A stretch of 64,000 nucleotides of DNA from NCBI RefSeq assembly GCF_022965805.1, contig NW_027331249.1, positions 186,001 to 250,000 of the forward strand, in the 5' to 3' direction. A program made the translations under genes and the position numbers. Below, piece by piece: positions 32,873 through 45,956 of the stretch. This DNA is from Primulina eburnea. Lineage: Eukaryota > Streptophyta > Magnoliopsida > Lamiales > Gesneriaceae. Every line of letters begins with the position of its first letter. Positions within the stretch are counted from its first letter, which is position 1. Below the pieces are notes generated by a model, which did no database searches, was not told where the DNA came from, and was given only the letters and a program-made list of their open reading frames with translations.

Positions 32873-34967
32873 TGTAATGCCCAAGAATTTGATTAACGTA
32901 ATCTGAGATGATTAACGTAATCTGAGATGATTTATCGACGATGAACGGATGTGAGCATAGTTGGACCACTCCGAGACAGATTGGTTAACACATATGAGCT
33001 ATGTGATTTTCGGGCAGAATGTCTGGCGCCCGAGCGGTGGTTCTTGACCGCTCGAGCGCCAATGTTAAACCAAGATGGTTCCGGGCAGAAAGCTTGGCGC
33101 CCGGGCGGTAGTTTTTGACCGCCCGAGCGCCATCGGGTAATGCGGGGAGGCAGAGCGCTTCGCGCCCGGGCGGCAGATTTTTACCGCCCGAGCGCCGAGC
33201 GAGCGCCCGGGCGGGAATTTCTTACCGCCCGAGCGCGATGCGTGTCGCGTGAAGGATGTGCCATTTGTCTTATTGCATGTGCGAGATATATATATATATA
33301 TATATCATGAATTCTTTCAGAATTCATAAGAAGGAAACGAAAGGAATCGAAAAAGGTTTCAGAAAAAGGAAAGAAAATCCTTACGCCTTTTCTGAGAAAT
33401 CCGCCCGTCCGATTTTGAATCCGACTTCGGTATTGAGTACCTATCGAAGTAGGCTACAAGGACGTAAGTTTTGCTACGTTTTGATATGATTTGAAATTAT
33501 GGTATTGTCAGAATCTGATATGATTCATATATGATGTTCTTGGCATGTTAGACATCATATAATCAAAACCGGAGTGAGAAACAGATACCATATGAAATTG
33601 TTATGAATTTCGGAGTTGATTTGATATCAGAATTGAGTTGTTATTGATTAGGAGATGTTGGGATTGATATCTGACTAATATGGTAGGGCTGGATATATTG
33701 AAATTATGACGCTGTGTTGTTGAAACAGAATTTGATTTAATTCTGATTATATCCAGTATTGTTTGGATGGTGTATTGATATTGTACCCTCGATATCGTTA
33801 TTGTCAGACTGAGTATTGACAGGCTTGGGGTTCGAGACTTCGACAGAGTCAGAATAGCAGAAAGAAAGGTATAAATTAATGTTGTGTTGGGATTGCACAA
33901 CTCGAGTGTGGTTTGGCTCGAGTCTCCCTAAATCACATACTTAGTTTATTACATTGATATTTGTAATTGTTGAGATTGATGTTTTTAGTCTATTGATTCA
34001 TAGCCACTGCATGTAAGGACTGCTGATTCGCTAGTCATTGATTAATTTGCTTAGATACTGACTGTATGTATTGATTTCTGAGTCGTGGAGTCATAGGCTG
34101 ATTCGCCTAGTCACCGGCTGATTCGTCAGGTTATTGACTGATTCGTCTAAACTTAAGCTGATTCGCTTAATTACAGGCTGAGTTGTCTGATTATTGGCTG
34201 ATTCGCCTAATTACTGACTGATTCGTCAGGTTATTGACTGAGTCGTCAATTCTGTGGCTGATTCGCCCAGACACTGATATAAGAATTATATCGATGCCGT
34301 TTAGGGATTGATTCATTCCTATCGACTGAGATTCGATATAATTACCTATATCCAGACATCGGGATCCCTAGGATAGCGTTGAGTCGAGTCTGAGACGACG
34401 TGTCAGTTGAGTCGAGTCTGAGATGACGCGTCAGTTGAGTTGAGTCGGATATGACAGGTTGATTTACATTGTTTATATCATTCATGTTTATTGAATGCTT
34501 GATATTGATTATGTTTCTGATTTGAGACATGTTATGAATACTTCTTATATGCTTTCGTATATGTTTTTATATGACTGCATGTTTACATTGTTTATACTGG
34601 GATAATTATATCTCACCGGAGTTATCCGGCTGTTGTCTTGTTTTGTATGTGTGCATGACAACAGGTGGGGCTGAAGCAGGGTCAAGAAGAGGATGAGAGA
34701 AGATTAGATAGCGTGGAAGCTCCGGACTTGGTTAGAGATAGGGTTAGACACTTGATATTAGCTGTTAAACCCTAGTTGAATAAATGTATGTAGTACAGGA
34801 CTTGTACTTTTATACTGAGTTGTATGTTCATGTTTAATATGTAATTTGAGTAAATTACATTACGTTTCCGCTTTGTATTTTAAAAAAAAAAATTTAGACC
34901 CTGTTTTATAATTGATTAATTAGTCCCAATGATGATTAAGAACATGATTAGCGTCCGGGTCCCCACA
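32873..34967 (+). repeat. G5 3' LTR
   Basis: Same architecture as the 5' LTR. The TA run is 4 bp longer and a 2-bp difference lies near 33459. Confidence 0.95.
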
Positions 34968-36087
34968 TCAATGAACCATTGAGGGCCACACAAGTACTAG
35001 CTTTCTAGATCCCGTTGAGAAGTAAAAATAGTTCAATGTGTTGAACGGCTTATAAAGGAGTTTATAAGCGTAAGAAAAATTAGAAGTATGACTTCTATAA
35101 AGGAGAAAATAGTTCAATGTGTTGAACGACTTATAAATGAGTTTATAAGTGTAAAGAAAAATAGAAGTATGACTTCTATGAGAGAAATGTAAATTTTAAT
35201 TTTTGGAAGTGTTCCTAAATTAAAATTGGCCAAGTGAATAATGTATTTGAAAATTGTGATTTTCATAAACATTATTATGGACTAAATTAAATTAATTCAA
35301 GTGTTGAATTAATTAAACACTAGTGGACCTAGTAGAGTCCAAATAATTAAATTAATTCAAGTGTTGAATTAATTAAATAACATTGAGTCTTGTAGAGCTC
35401 AATTAAAATAATTATTTAACTAGTGGGACTTGGGTAAATTCAAGTAATGTTTAATTAGTCTCAAATATGTTTGAGATAATTAAAATTTAGTCCAAGGTTT
35501 TTAATTTGATTAAAAACCATATAATATGCATGCATGGGAGGTGAAGAGTTGGAGACTACTTTTTCAAATATCAAGACTTGGCATGCACCTTTTTGGATCA
35601 ATTTTTTGCAACCCCAAGACAACTCATCCTCCCTCATTCACACAAAAAGCAATGGCCGAAACATAGCAACTATTCTCTCCTCCATTTTTCTCTCTTTTGT
35701 TCTTCAATTGTTGGAGATCAAAAACACTTCTCTTTGAAAAATCCTCATATCTTTCTAGTGCAAAATATGAGGGGATCTACCTAGTTGGTGGTGGGCTTAA
35801 TAGTTGAGCAAGGAGTGCTCATTGGAAAGCTTGAAGATAGTTTCTACCTTTCAAGAGCTTTGTTGTTTGACAACAAAGTTGGAGCCATAATCAATCTCTT
35901 GAGATTGATAGGTATATTTCTTTAAAACACCCTATGTATGACATTTTTGGATTTTTGTATATGTTTGCACAACTAGTACATGGTGTTCATTTTTGAAAAT
36001 TTTTATACCAAAATTTCGGTTTTTATGAATCAAAAGAAATTTTGTGCTTCCGTTGCGATTTTGAACACCATATATCGATCCCTTTCA

Positions 36088-36597
36088 GAGCGTGTTTGTG
36101 AGAAGTGTATAACTTGTAGACAAGCTAAGTCTAGGACACAACCACATGGATTATATACACCACTTCCCGTCCCTAGTGAACCTTGGGTTGATATCTCTAT
36201 GGACTTTGTTTTGGGGTTACCTAGGACAAAGAATGGTAGGGACTCTATATTTGTTGTTGTGGATAGGTTCTCTAAAATGGCACACTTTATTGCTTGTCAC
36301 AAGACTGATGATGCATTTAACATTGCGGATTTGTTCTTTAGAGAAGTCGTTAGGTTGCATGGCATGCCTAGGACTATTGTTTCTGACCGTGATGTTAAAT
36401 TCTTAAGTTACTTTTGGAAAACACTATGGGCTAAACTTGGCACTAAATTATTGTTTTCTACGACCTGTCATCCTCAAACTGATGGTCAAACTGAGGTAGT
36501 TAATAGGACGCTAGGAACTTTATTACGTGCTATACTTAAAAAGAACTTAAAGAATTGGGAAAGTTTCTTGCCATTTGTTGAGTTTGCATATAATAGT
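36088..36597 (+). pseudogene. pol: G3 integrase catalytic core (middle piece)
   Basis: Continues G3 after C1. It has the zinc-finger Cys pair (CEKCITC), then [18 protein letters not shown] and [10 protein letters not shown], giving all three DDE residues, and ends in VEFAYN where C2 interrupts. ATAGT at 36593-36597 is the C2 target duplication, with one difference from ATCGT at 45957-45961. Confidence 0.88.
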
Positions 36598-38754
36598 TGT
36601 TAGAGTAGGTGCCCGTCGAGCCAAGTGTTGGCCGAGTGTTCACAATGAAACTCTATGTATAAGCAATCTTTATTTTAATAATGTTTGAGATTATTATTAT
36701 GGCACATCTTTATCTGTATACCCATGCTAGTTGCATAGATAAAGCCCTTGAATATACAAATAGTAGAAAGAATATGAGATGCTCATATGATGAGTATCAT
36801 GAAACTCATATTTGTAATACTGTATATTCTAAACGGTTCCTAGTCGATTCAGCCGCCACTAAGAAGGATATAGGCCGCTAGAGTTCGAGACTAGTATCTC
36901 CCAATGTGAGTACCATGTTTCATTGGTAGGGGACATTGTGATGTCCGAACATGCAGATAGGTGCTCCTTGTAGAGTGCACTGAACAACCCTCCATAAAAG
37001 GACTTTCCAAGTGGTTCTCACTTATCGAGTGGAAATGTCCTAGTTTTTGGTTGTACAGAATTAGTCCTTATGACCCGGGACAACATTGAGACTCTATGTG
37101 CTAGAATTACACTTTGACTTGTTTACCGACTCTTATGGGGTCATCAGGTGGCAAGGTTGGGTGTTCTGTCGAAACACATAGGAGTCGATGCATTGAAGTC
37201 GGGGATTCACCGCTTACCTTCGGGTATGGATATCCTATGTGTTATCATGTGTATGTAGATCGAAATCTCTGGCCAGAGTATGGTGGTAATTATGAAAGGG
37301 TTTCATAGATTACACCATCGATGCAACTACGACATGACACATAGTATCGATTCATTGACAACTCTCGATAAACCAATGGTTGTCGAATCGATCGGGATAT
37401 ATGAGTTGAAGGGACCGTACTGTACGCTAACCATAATTGATTGGTGTTTGCAGGCACTATCATGTGATACCTAGGGAATCACGTAAGCGATGCTGCTAGG
37501 CGTTTAACGTGATTGGTTGGGTACTATCAGACTTGAGTTCTGACGTTCTTATTATCAAGGTGTTGATAAATAAGAATGGAGCAATTGGGGTATGCTTATA
37601 TAAGGACATGTTTAGTCCGAATCACATAGAGATGTGAACCCACGGCTAGTTGTATCAATGAACCATTGAGGGCCACACAAGTACTAGCTTTCTATATCCC
37701 GTTGAGAAGTAAAAATAGTTCAATGTGTTGAAAGGCTTATAAAGGAGTTTATAAGCGTGAGGAAAATTAGAAGTATGACTTCTATAAAGGAGAAATTAGT
37801 TCAATGTGTTGAACGACTTATAAATTAGTTTATAAGTGTAAAGAAAAATAGAAGTATGACTTCTATGAGAGAAATGTAAATTTTAATTTAAGGAAGTGTT
37901 CCTAAATTAAAATTGGCCAACTGAATAATGTAATTGAAAATTGTGATTTTCATAAACATTATTATGGACTAAATTAAATTAATTCAAGTGTTGAATTAAT
38001 TAAACACTAGTGGGCCTAGTAGAGTCCAAATAATTAAATTAATTCAAGTATTGAATTAATTAAATTATATTGAGTCTTGAAGAGCTCAATTAAAATAATT
38101 ATTTATCTAGTGGGACTTGGGTAAATTCAAGTAATATTTAATTAGTCTCAAATATGTTTGAGATAATTAAAATTTAGTCCAAGGTTTTAATTTGATTAAA
38201 AACCATATAATATGCATGCATGGAAGGTGAAAGGTTGGGAGACTACTTTTTGTGTTTTCAAGGCATGGCATGCAACTTTTTGGAACAACTTTTCCCACAA
38301 CCAAAAAAATGTCTCTCCTTCTCTCCTAGCATGAATAGTGGCCGAGTTACTATTCACATTTTTCTCCAAGTTTTTCTCTCAATTTTCTTCTTCAATTGTT
38401 GAGGAAAGAAATCACTTCTCTTTGAATAATCTTCTTATTTTTCTAGTGCAAAATAAGAAGGGTTCTAGCTAGTTAGTGGTGGGCTTGATTGGAAGAAAGG
38501 AGTCCAAAAGAAAGGTGAAGCTTGTAGATTGTCTACCTTCAAGAGCTAAGGTGTTTACACCTTAGTTGGAGCCACAATCAATCTTTGAGATTGATAGGTA
38601 ATTTTCTCAACACCCTATGCTTGAAAGTTGAGATTTTTGTATATGCTACACTAGTACACATGGTGGCCGAAAATTTCCTTGCAAGAAAATGTGATTTTCG
38701 AAAATTTTGTAGCTTCCGTTGTGTTTTTTCGGTCACCTTATTCGATCCCTTTCA
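36598..38754 (+). repeat. C2 5' LTR
   Basis: TGTTAGAGTAGG to CCCTTTCA, 2157 bp, uninterrupted. Same hairpin chain as C1; for example 37546-37576 corresponds to 17062-17092. Confidence 0.95.
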
Positions 38755-38756
38755 AG

Positions 38757-38769
38757 TGGTATCATGAGC
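38757..38769 (+). other. C2 primer-binding site with one-base insertion
   Basis: TGGTATCATGAGC: the initiator-Met site with an extra T where C1 has an extra A. Confidence 0.8.
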
Positions 38770-40554
38770 TAAGGATACTAGATTTTGGATAGCATATACA
38801 AGATATTATATTGAGGGCGATTTCTAACCGATTGAGATGAAAATTTGCAACGATTCAAGGCCGGATTGGGGCGATTTTGGGCAGCATGTTGCTGCCCATT
38901 TCGGGCAGCTTGGGCTGCCCGGGGGGCTGCCCGAAACGGGCAGCAAGGGCAACCCTTACCGCCCCCCCTATTTTATTAAAAAAATAATAATTTTTTTTGT
39001 TGGCGGGAATCCGGCGACGGAGCTCCGGCGACGGCGATGACGACTAGGGTTTTCAAAAGGTGTTTTGGAATATCAAAGTGTCATGGGCCTTGAGTTGTTG
39101 GGCCATTGGATGGCCAACACATTTGTGATTTTAAATGGGCCAAAATGTTTTTGGTGAAAAATGAGTTTTTGGGCCCTTAAGTTTAAAATTACAAAAGTTG
39201 CAAATTTTTCTCATGAAATAAATAATTTAAGTTGGACTTTAATTATTTATAGTAAATGGTGATTTACAAGAAATTCGGTTATAAATAAATTAATTTGAAA
39301 GTAGACAAAGGTGTTTGTATACTTTGTTAATTTACTTTATAATCGTGGCGGTTAGTGATTGGATCAAGATATATAATATTGGATCAATTAATTATTGTGA
39401 TAATTAATTGATGGTGTATGATATGTGATATTATGCATGAAGGATGATCAAAAGCCCAAGCCCAATTTGCTAGGTGTATGCTAGGATATTTTGTGTTGAA
39501 TGATTGTAATAATTATCAATTTAAAGTGGGCTTGGTTTATGGCCCGTTCCCACCCCCCATGAGATGTATCCCTATGTGCCATGGATATTTAATTGTAAAT
39601 ATTAGTATAGTGGATGATCAAGATTGGAAGATGGTGGCCATGATGATTATGAAGATCGAAGACATGTAAATATTGGAAGCTTATGTAAATGTTGCATTTG
39701 CATCCCATGCATTTCCCTAGGATTGGACCTAGGCCCGTGTTTAGCTCACACGGGCCATTAGTATTGGGGCGATTGATCATCCTTGTTTGTTTACTGTTTA
39801 TAATATATGCATGATATGTTATAAATAATGAGTATGTGCGTTATTATTATGATAATAACAAAGTTGCATGAATCCGGCAAACATACGATCAAACATGGCG
39901 AGCTTTTAAAATAAAATTAATGATGAGACCTTTCAAAATTAAAAACCCTCATTTTAAATAAGATTCAAAATTAATATCAAGCCCGAAAAGGGGAATTATA
40001 AATTTGTTTATAATTTCCTTGTCTTCCATCGACAATGGGTGCATGATGAACGCTACCCGTACTCGGGGCTCGGCTCATATTATTGGGGGGGCCCTGGGTG
40101 CCGGAAAGCTGTGACATCCATTGACATGGTGATGTGAACTACGTGGAACTCCCATGATTTCGGCTCATATTATTGAAGGAACTCATGGCGACCGTCCATT
40201 AAGGTTCAATATCGATGGGTAAGGCTTGACACGTGAAGATGAACGACGTCATATTATTGGGTCCTAATCAAACGTGAGACAAAAGTTTACGTAGAGGGTT
40301 GCATTGTGATGCAATTGGAAACTACCTTTTAGGAATTGTGATTGGCTGATATTATTCGGGATCATAATTCGCTAATTGGACCTTACGTACCTACTGAGGA
40401 AAGGAGTTTCCCGTTTTCACTGGAGGGTAGTGAAAGATGTCAAAACAGTGGGAGCAAATATTTATGAAGTAAAAGTCCAAACTTCATATCTTACTAAATA
40501 TTTTAAAATAGTCACCAACATTTATCTGTTTTTACTTTTCAGTACAAATTGACG
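38770..40554 (+). other. C2 long untranslated leader
   Basis: About 1.8 kb without a credible ORF. GGGCAGC/GCTGCCC hairpins lie at 38879-38960; the first hairpin has loop ATGTT where C1 has AAGTT. Confidence 0.6.
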
Positions 40555-41400
40555 ATGTCATCGATTCGCAATCCAATATCCGTAATACTCGACAAAAACA
40601 TATTAACTGGACCTAATTACCTCACTTGGATAAGAAACCTAAAAATCGTCTTGAATTCAGAAAGGGTAGCATATACACTGACTGAGTCGCCCCCTGTTGA
40701 GGCTCCGACTCACTGAAATCCTGAGGAATTGCAGGCTTACAAGGAATGGTGTGACCATGACTTGATAGCCAGGTGTTATATGCTGACTTCTATGAATGAT
40801 GAGCTGCAGAGGCGTTTTGAGGGTGCAAAGAGTGCTGCTGACATTCATTTGCACCTCAAGGAGCTCTTTGGAGAGCAAACACGTCCTCTTAGGCATGCTA
40901 CCGTCAAGGAGCTGATCACTTTACGCATGCAAGATGGGGCCTCGGTCCATGAGCATGGCCTAAAGGTGATCGGGCTCGTGGACAAGCTCGTTGGCATGGA
41001 TCTGATCTTGCCTTCGGAGTTGACCACCGACGTGTTGCTCTTATCGCTGCCTAGCTCATTTGATCCTTTTGTGGTGAACTTCAACATGAACAAGATTGAA
41101 CCGACCCTTGAGGAGTTGGTGAATATGCTTGTTACGTTTGAATCCACCATCAAGAAAGAGAAGTTGGTTCTTTATGTGGGTTCTTCATCTGGTACGAAGA
41201 TTGATCCACATGGGAATGGAAAGAAGCGTTCTTTCCAACGTCCCAAGAAGAACGTGCCCTTGTTGAGGCAATCTCCGAATCCCGTTGTGGCAGCCACACC
41301 AGTTAAGGCTGACAAGACTAGTGATGTTTGTCATCACTGCAAGAAGCCTGGACATTAGAGGCGAAATTGCAAGGAATATCTGGCCCAGAAGTGTTCTGGA
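40555..41400 (+). pseudogene. gag: C2 Gag (broken)
   Basis: The ATG at 40555 is in frame with the Gag body but TGA at 40714-40716 interrupts it after 53 codons. The body (40729-41358) is otherwise open and ends at TAG inside the zinc knuckle (CHHCKKPGH then stop), where C1 keeps Trp. Confidence 0.82.
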
Positions 41401-41439
41401 AACGGTATGTTCTAAATTTAAGTAAACGTTTCAATTAAC

Positions 41440-42069
41440 TCTACTTCTTGGGTATTAGATACCGGTTGTAACTCACATCTCTGTAATGAGTTACAGGTGA
41501 TGGGAAGAAGTAGAATGCTTAAGGAAGGTGTGACCTTCTAGAGGATGGCAATGGAGCAAGAGTTGCTGCCAAGGCTATTGAAGATGTTTACTTATTATTG
41601 AACAATAGTTTAAGTTAATTTTATGAGATGTTTTGTTTGTACCTAATTTTGTAAAAACATTGTTTCCATTTCTATGCTGATAAAAATGGATATTCTTGTT
41701 TATTTTGCAAAGGTGTTTGCAACATTTACATGAATGAATGTTTGATTGGTACTGGTGAACTTGAAAACGATCTCTATAACTTAAATTAAAAGATATTCCA
41801 CTAAATGTCCATTCAAAGGCATACACCATATGAGATATGGATGGGTAAGCCTCCTAAGTATTCTTATCTTAGAATATGGGGGTGCCCTGCTTATGAAGCA
41901 GGTAGTGGGAGATAAATTGGATAGTCGATCCATTTTATATTACTTTGTGGGATATCCAATGAATTCGATTGGATACTACTTCTATCATCCCCAAGAAACA
42001 AAAGTGTTTGTTTCTAGGAATGCGACCCTTTTGAAAGGGAATTTCTATTGGATAGAAAAAGGGAGATGA
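41440..42069 (+). pseudogene. pol: C2 protease and integrase remnants, catalytic core deleted
   Basis: Same composition as in C1: protease motif WVLDTGC near 41450, decayed pre-integrase, a direct join near 41807 to the distal integrase (YSYLRIWG, YFVGYPMNSIGYYFYHP, open at 41830-42069). The DDE core is absent. Confidence 0.75.
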
Positions 42070-43240
42070 TAGAACTCGAAGAGGTTCGAGAGACACCCAC
42101 AATTGAAGAACCCACACCCGAAGAGCTAAGAGAGGAGATACATGCTCCTAGTAGATCCGAGAGAGTCTCGAGACCACCTATGAGGTATGGTCTGCTTCTT
42201 GAAGAGGGCCATGATGAGCCTAACCATGGATGTGATCCAAGGACCTTCAAAGAAGCGTTATCTGATGCCGATTCATCCAAGTGACTTGAAGCAATGGAAT
42301 CTGAGATGAATTCCATGTGTTCGAACCAAGTATGGAATCTTGTGGATCCACCTGAGGGAACTGTTCCCTTAGGGACTTGGGGAGGATGGGAAGGTATTGA
42401 CCTTCAATGATGCGATTGGTGGTAAAAGGATATACTCAAAGACAAGGAGTTGACTTTGAGGAAACCTTTTTTTCCAGTAGCAATGTTCAAGTCTATGAGG
42501 ATATTGCTAGCCATAGCTGCATGGTATGACTGTGAGATATGGCAGATGGATGTTAAGACAGTCTTTCTTAATGGGGATTTTAAGAAAGTTATTTACATGT
42601 CTCAGCCCTGGAGGGTTTACATCTATCAGAAGTGAGCATATGGTATGCAAACTTCAAAGATCTATATATGATCTAAAACAGGCAGCTAGGAGTTGGAACC
42701 TCAGATTCGACAGTACAATCAAATAGTTTGATTTACTGAGAATCCTGAGGAACCCTATGTGTATAAGAAGGTCAGTGGGAGTGTTGTGAAATTCCTGGTG
42801 TTATATGTTGATGACATTCTACTCATCGGGAATGATGTAGGAATGTTGCAATCAACTAAGATATGGTTAGCGAGTAAGTTCTCGATGCAGGACTTGGGTG
42901 AAGCATCTTTTGTATTGGGAATACAGATCTATTGAGATAGATCGAGAAGATTGCTTGGTCTCACCCAGTCCACATACATGATACCATCGTGAAGCGGTTC
43001 TCGATGGATGAGTCCATGAGAGGACATCTACCAATGTGTCATGGCGTGTCCCTATCCAAGTCTGTCTCCCAAGACTGATGCAGAGATAGTGGCGATGACA
43101 CGCATTCCGTATGCTTCGGCAATTGGAAGCATCATGTATGGGATGATATCTACACGTCTTGACGTGGCTTTCGCACTAAGTGTAGTGAGTAGATATCAAT
43201 CGAACCCTGGTCTTCCACACTAGAAAGCTGTGAAAGACAT
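42048..43240 (+). pseudogene. pol: C2 reverse transcriptase (frameshifts and stops)
   Basis: Segments with DADSSK (42048-42284), WQMDVKTVFLNGDFKKVIYMSQP (42450-42635), the LYVDDILLIGND active-site block near 42805 and YASAIGSIMYGM near 43110. Stops such as the one at 42933-42935 inside the IQIY block separate them. Confidence 0.85.
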
Positions 43241-43300
43241 CCTCAAGTAGTTGAGAAGGACCAATAAAGTGTTCTTGGTCTATGGGGTGGAGAACTAAAA

Positions 43301-43786
43301 TTGGAAGGGTATACCGACTCTAGCTTCCAAAGCAATATCGATGACTCGAAGTCAACCTCTGGTTTTGTATTCATGCTCAATGGTGCTGCAGTCTCTTGGA
43401 AGAGTTCCAAGCGAGACAATACTACGGATTCCAGCATAGAGGCCGAATACATTGCTGCATCAGATGCAGCAAGGGAGGCTTTTTGGATAAGAAATTTCGT
43501 CCAAGAGTTGGGCGTCATTCCTAATGGAGTTGCTCCTGTCCCGGTGTTGTGTGACAACACGGGAGCTATAGCTCAAGCAAAGGAGCCTAGGTCTCATCAG
43601 AAATCCAAACTAGTATTGAGAAAGTACCACATCCTCGGAGAGATTGTGGAAAGAGGAGAAGTGTCTTTTGACAAAGTCGGCTCCGCCGATAATGTTGTTG
43701 ATCCACTAGCTACGCCTTTACCTGGACCATTATTCGACAAGCATCGCGAATCAATGGGTTTAAAGCATATGGGTAGTTGGCTCTAG
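43301..43786 (+). CDS. pol: C2 RNase H domain (open remnant)
   Basis: 161 codons, colinear with C1 22871-23356: YTDSSF, SIEAEYIAA (Thr to Ile next to the catalytic Glu), CDNTGAI, ending GSWL. The end of the former polyprotein, not an independent gene. Confidence 0.8.
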   Translation: MEGYTDSSFQSNIDDSKSTSGFVFMLNGAAVSWKSSKRDNTTDSSIEAEYIAASDAAREAFWIRNFVQELGVIPNGVAPVPVLCDNTGAIAQAKEPRSHQKSKLVLRKYHILGEIVERGEVSFDKVGSADNVVDPLATPLPGPLFDKHRESMGLKHMGSWL

Positions 43787-43800
43787 TGCAAGTGGGAGAT

Positions 43801-45956
43801 TGTTAGAGTAGGTGCCCGTCGAGCCAAGTGTTGGCCGAGTGTTCACAATGAAACTCTATGTATAAGCAATCTTTATTTTAATAATGTTTGAGATTATTAT
43901 TATGGCACATCTTTATCTGTATACCCATGCTAGTTGCATAGATAAAGCCCTTGAATATACAAATAGTAGAAAGAATATGAGATGCTCATATGATGAGTAT
44001 CATGAAACTCATATTTGTAATACTGTATATTCTAAACGGTTCCTAGTCGATTCAGCCGCCACTAAGAAGAATATAGGCCGCTAGAGTTCGAGACTAGTAT
44101 CTGCGATGTGAGTACCATGTTTCATTGGTAGGGGACATTGTGATGTCCGGACATGCAGATAGGTGCTCCTTGTAGAGTGCACTGAACAACCCTCCATAAA
44201 AGGACTTTCCAAGTGGTTCTCACTTATCGAGTAGAAATGTCCTAGTTTATGGTTGTACAGAATTAGTCCTTATGACCCGGGACAACATTGAGACTCTATG
44301 TGCTAGAATTACACTTTGACTTGTTTACCGACTCTTATGGGGTCATCAGGTGGCAAGGTTGGGTGTTCTGTCGAAACACATAGGAGTTGATGCATTGTAG
44401 TCGGGGATTTACCGCTTACCTTCGGGTATGGATATCCTATGTGTTATCATGTGTATGTAGATCAAAATCTCTGGCCAGAGTATGGTGGTAATTATGAAAG
44501 GGTTTCATAGATTACACCATCGATGCAACTACGACATGACACATAGTATCGATTCATTGACAACTCTCGATAAACCAATGGTTGTCGAATCGATCGGGAT
44601 ATATGAGTTGAAGGGACCGTACTGTACGCTAACCATAATTGAATGGTTCTTGCAGGCACTATCATGTGATACCTAGGGAATCACGTAAGCGATGCTGCTA
44701 GGCGTTTAACGTGATTGATTGGGTACTATCAGACTTGAGTTCTGACGTTCTTATTATCAAGGTGTTGATAAATAAGAATGGAGCAATTGGGGTATGCTCA
44801 TATAAGGACATGTTTAGTCCGAATCACATAGAGATGTGAACCCACGGCTAGTTGTATCAATGAACCATTGAGGGCCACACAAGTACTAGCTTTCTAGATC
44901 CCGTTGAGAAGTAAAAATAGTTCAATGTGTTGAACGGCTTATAAAGGAGTTTATAAGCGTGAGGAAAATTTGAAGTATGACTTCTATAAAGGAGAAATTA
45001 GTTCAATGTGTTGAACGACTTATAAATGAGTTTATAAGTGTAAAGAAAAATAGAAGTATGACTTCTATGAGAGAAATGTAAATTTTAATTTAAGGAAGTG
45101 TTCCTAAATTAAAATTGGCCAAGTGAATAATGTAATTGAAAATTGTGATTTTCATAAACATTATTATGGACTAAATTAAATTAATTCAAGTGTTGAATTA
45201 ATTAAACACTAGTGGGCCTAGTAGAGTCCAAATAATTAAATTAATTCAAGTGTTGAATTAATTAAATTATATTGAGTCTTGAAGAGCTCAATTAAAATAA
45301 TTATTTAACTAGTGGGACTTGGGTAAATTCAAGTAATGTTTAATTAGTCTCAAATATGTTTGAGATAATTAAAATATAGTCCAAGGTTTTAATTTGATTA
45401 AAAACCATATAATATGCATGCATGGGAGGTGAAAGGTTGGGAGACTACTTTTTGTGTTTTCAAGGCATGGCATGCAACTTTTTGGAACAACTTTTCCCAC
45501 AACCAAAAAAATGTCTCTCCTTCTCTCCTAGCATGAATAGTGGCCGAGTTACTATTCACATTTTTCTCCAAGTTTTTCTCTCAATTTTCTTCTTCAATTG
45601 TTGAGGAAAGAAATAACTTCTCTTTGAATAATCTTCTTATTTTTCTAGTGCAAAATAAGAAGGGTTCTAGCTAGTTAGTGGTGGGCTTGATTGGAAGAAA
45701 GGAGTCCAAAAGAAAGGTGAAGCTTGTAGATTGTCTACCTTCAAGAGCTAAGGTGTTTACACCTTAGTTGGAGCCACAATCAATCTTTGAGATTGATAGG
45801 TAATTTTCTCAACACCCTATGCTTGAAAGTTGAGATTTTTGTATATGCTACACTAGTAAACATGGTGGCCGAAAATTTCCTTGCAAGAAAATGTGATTTT
45901 CGAAAATTTTGTAGCTTCCGTTGTGTTTTTTCGGTCACCTTATTCGATCCCTTTCA
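43801..45956 (+). repeat. C2 3' LTR
   Basis: 2156 bp; the PPT AAGTGGGAGAT is just upstream (43790-43800). An ORF that begins near its end and continues into G3 is an accidental fusion. Confidence 0.95.

Larger units (their letters stand above)
27700..34967 (+). mobile_element. G5: Ty3 element with intact gag and decayed pol
   Basis: LTRs of 2093 and about 2095 bp differ by about five substitutions and a few small indels by eye. Target duplication TCAAT lies at 27695-27699 and 34968-34972. The 3.1-kb interior has primer site, an open gag, a collapsed pol, pre-PPT palindrome and polypurine tract. RT and RNase H are not recognisable. Confidence 0.95.
14524..36087 (+). mobile_element. C1: Ty1/copia element with three nested insertions
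   Basis: LTRs begin TGTTAGAGTAGG and end CCCTTTCA. Target duplication GAGCG lies at 14519-14523 and 36088-36092 in the G3 integrase. Removing the solo LTR, G4 and G5 with their duplications leaves about 9.4 kb, with LTRs of about 2178 and 2177 bp and a 5.1-kb interior. Coding parts are broken and the integrase core is deleted. C2 is a sister copy with the same deletion. Copia lineage not assigned. Confidence 0.95.
23371..36087 (+). repeat. C1 3' LTR (three pieces)
   Basis: Pieces 23371-23836, 27104-27699 and 34973-36087 align in order with the 5' LTR and total about 2.18 kb. They are split by G4 and by G5. The end CCCTTTCA meets the GAGCG duplication. Confidence 0.93.
36598..45956 (+). mobile_element. 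C2: Ty1/copia element, sister of C1
   Basis: 9359 bp, LTRs 2157 and 2156 bp, same family as C1. Target duplication ATAGT/ATCGT (one mismatch). The interior has a broken gag, the same integrase-core deletion as C1, frameshifted RT and an open RNase H. Confidence 0.95.

Noticed and set aside
45881..45956. N-terminal extension of the G3 integrase ORF
   Set aside because: These codons belong to the end of the C2 3' LTR; G3 sequence starts at 45957 after the target duplication.
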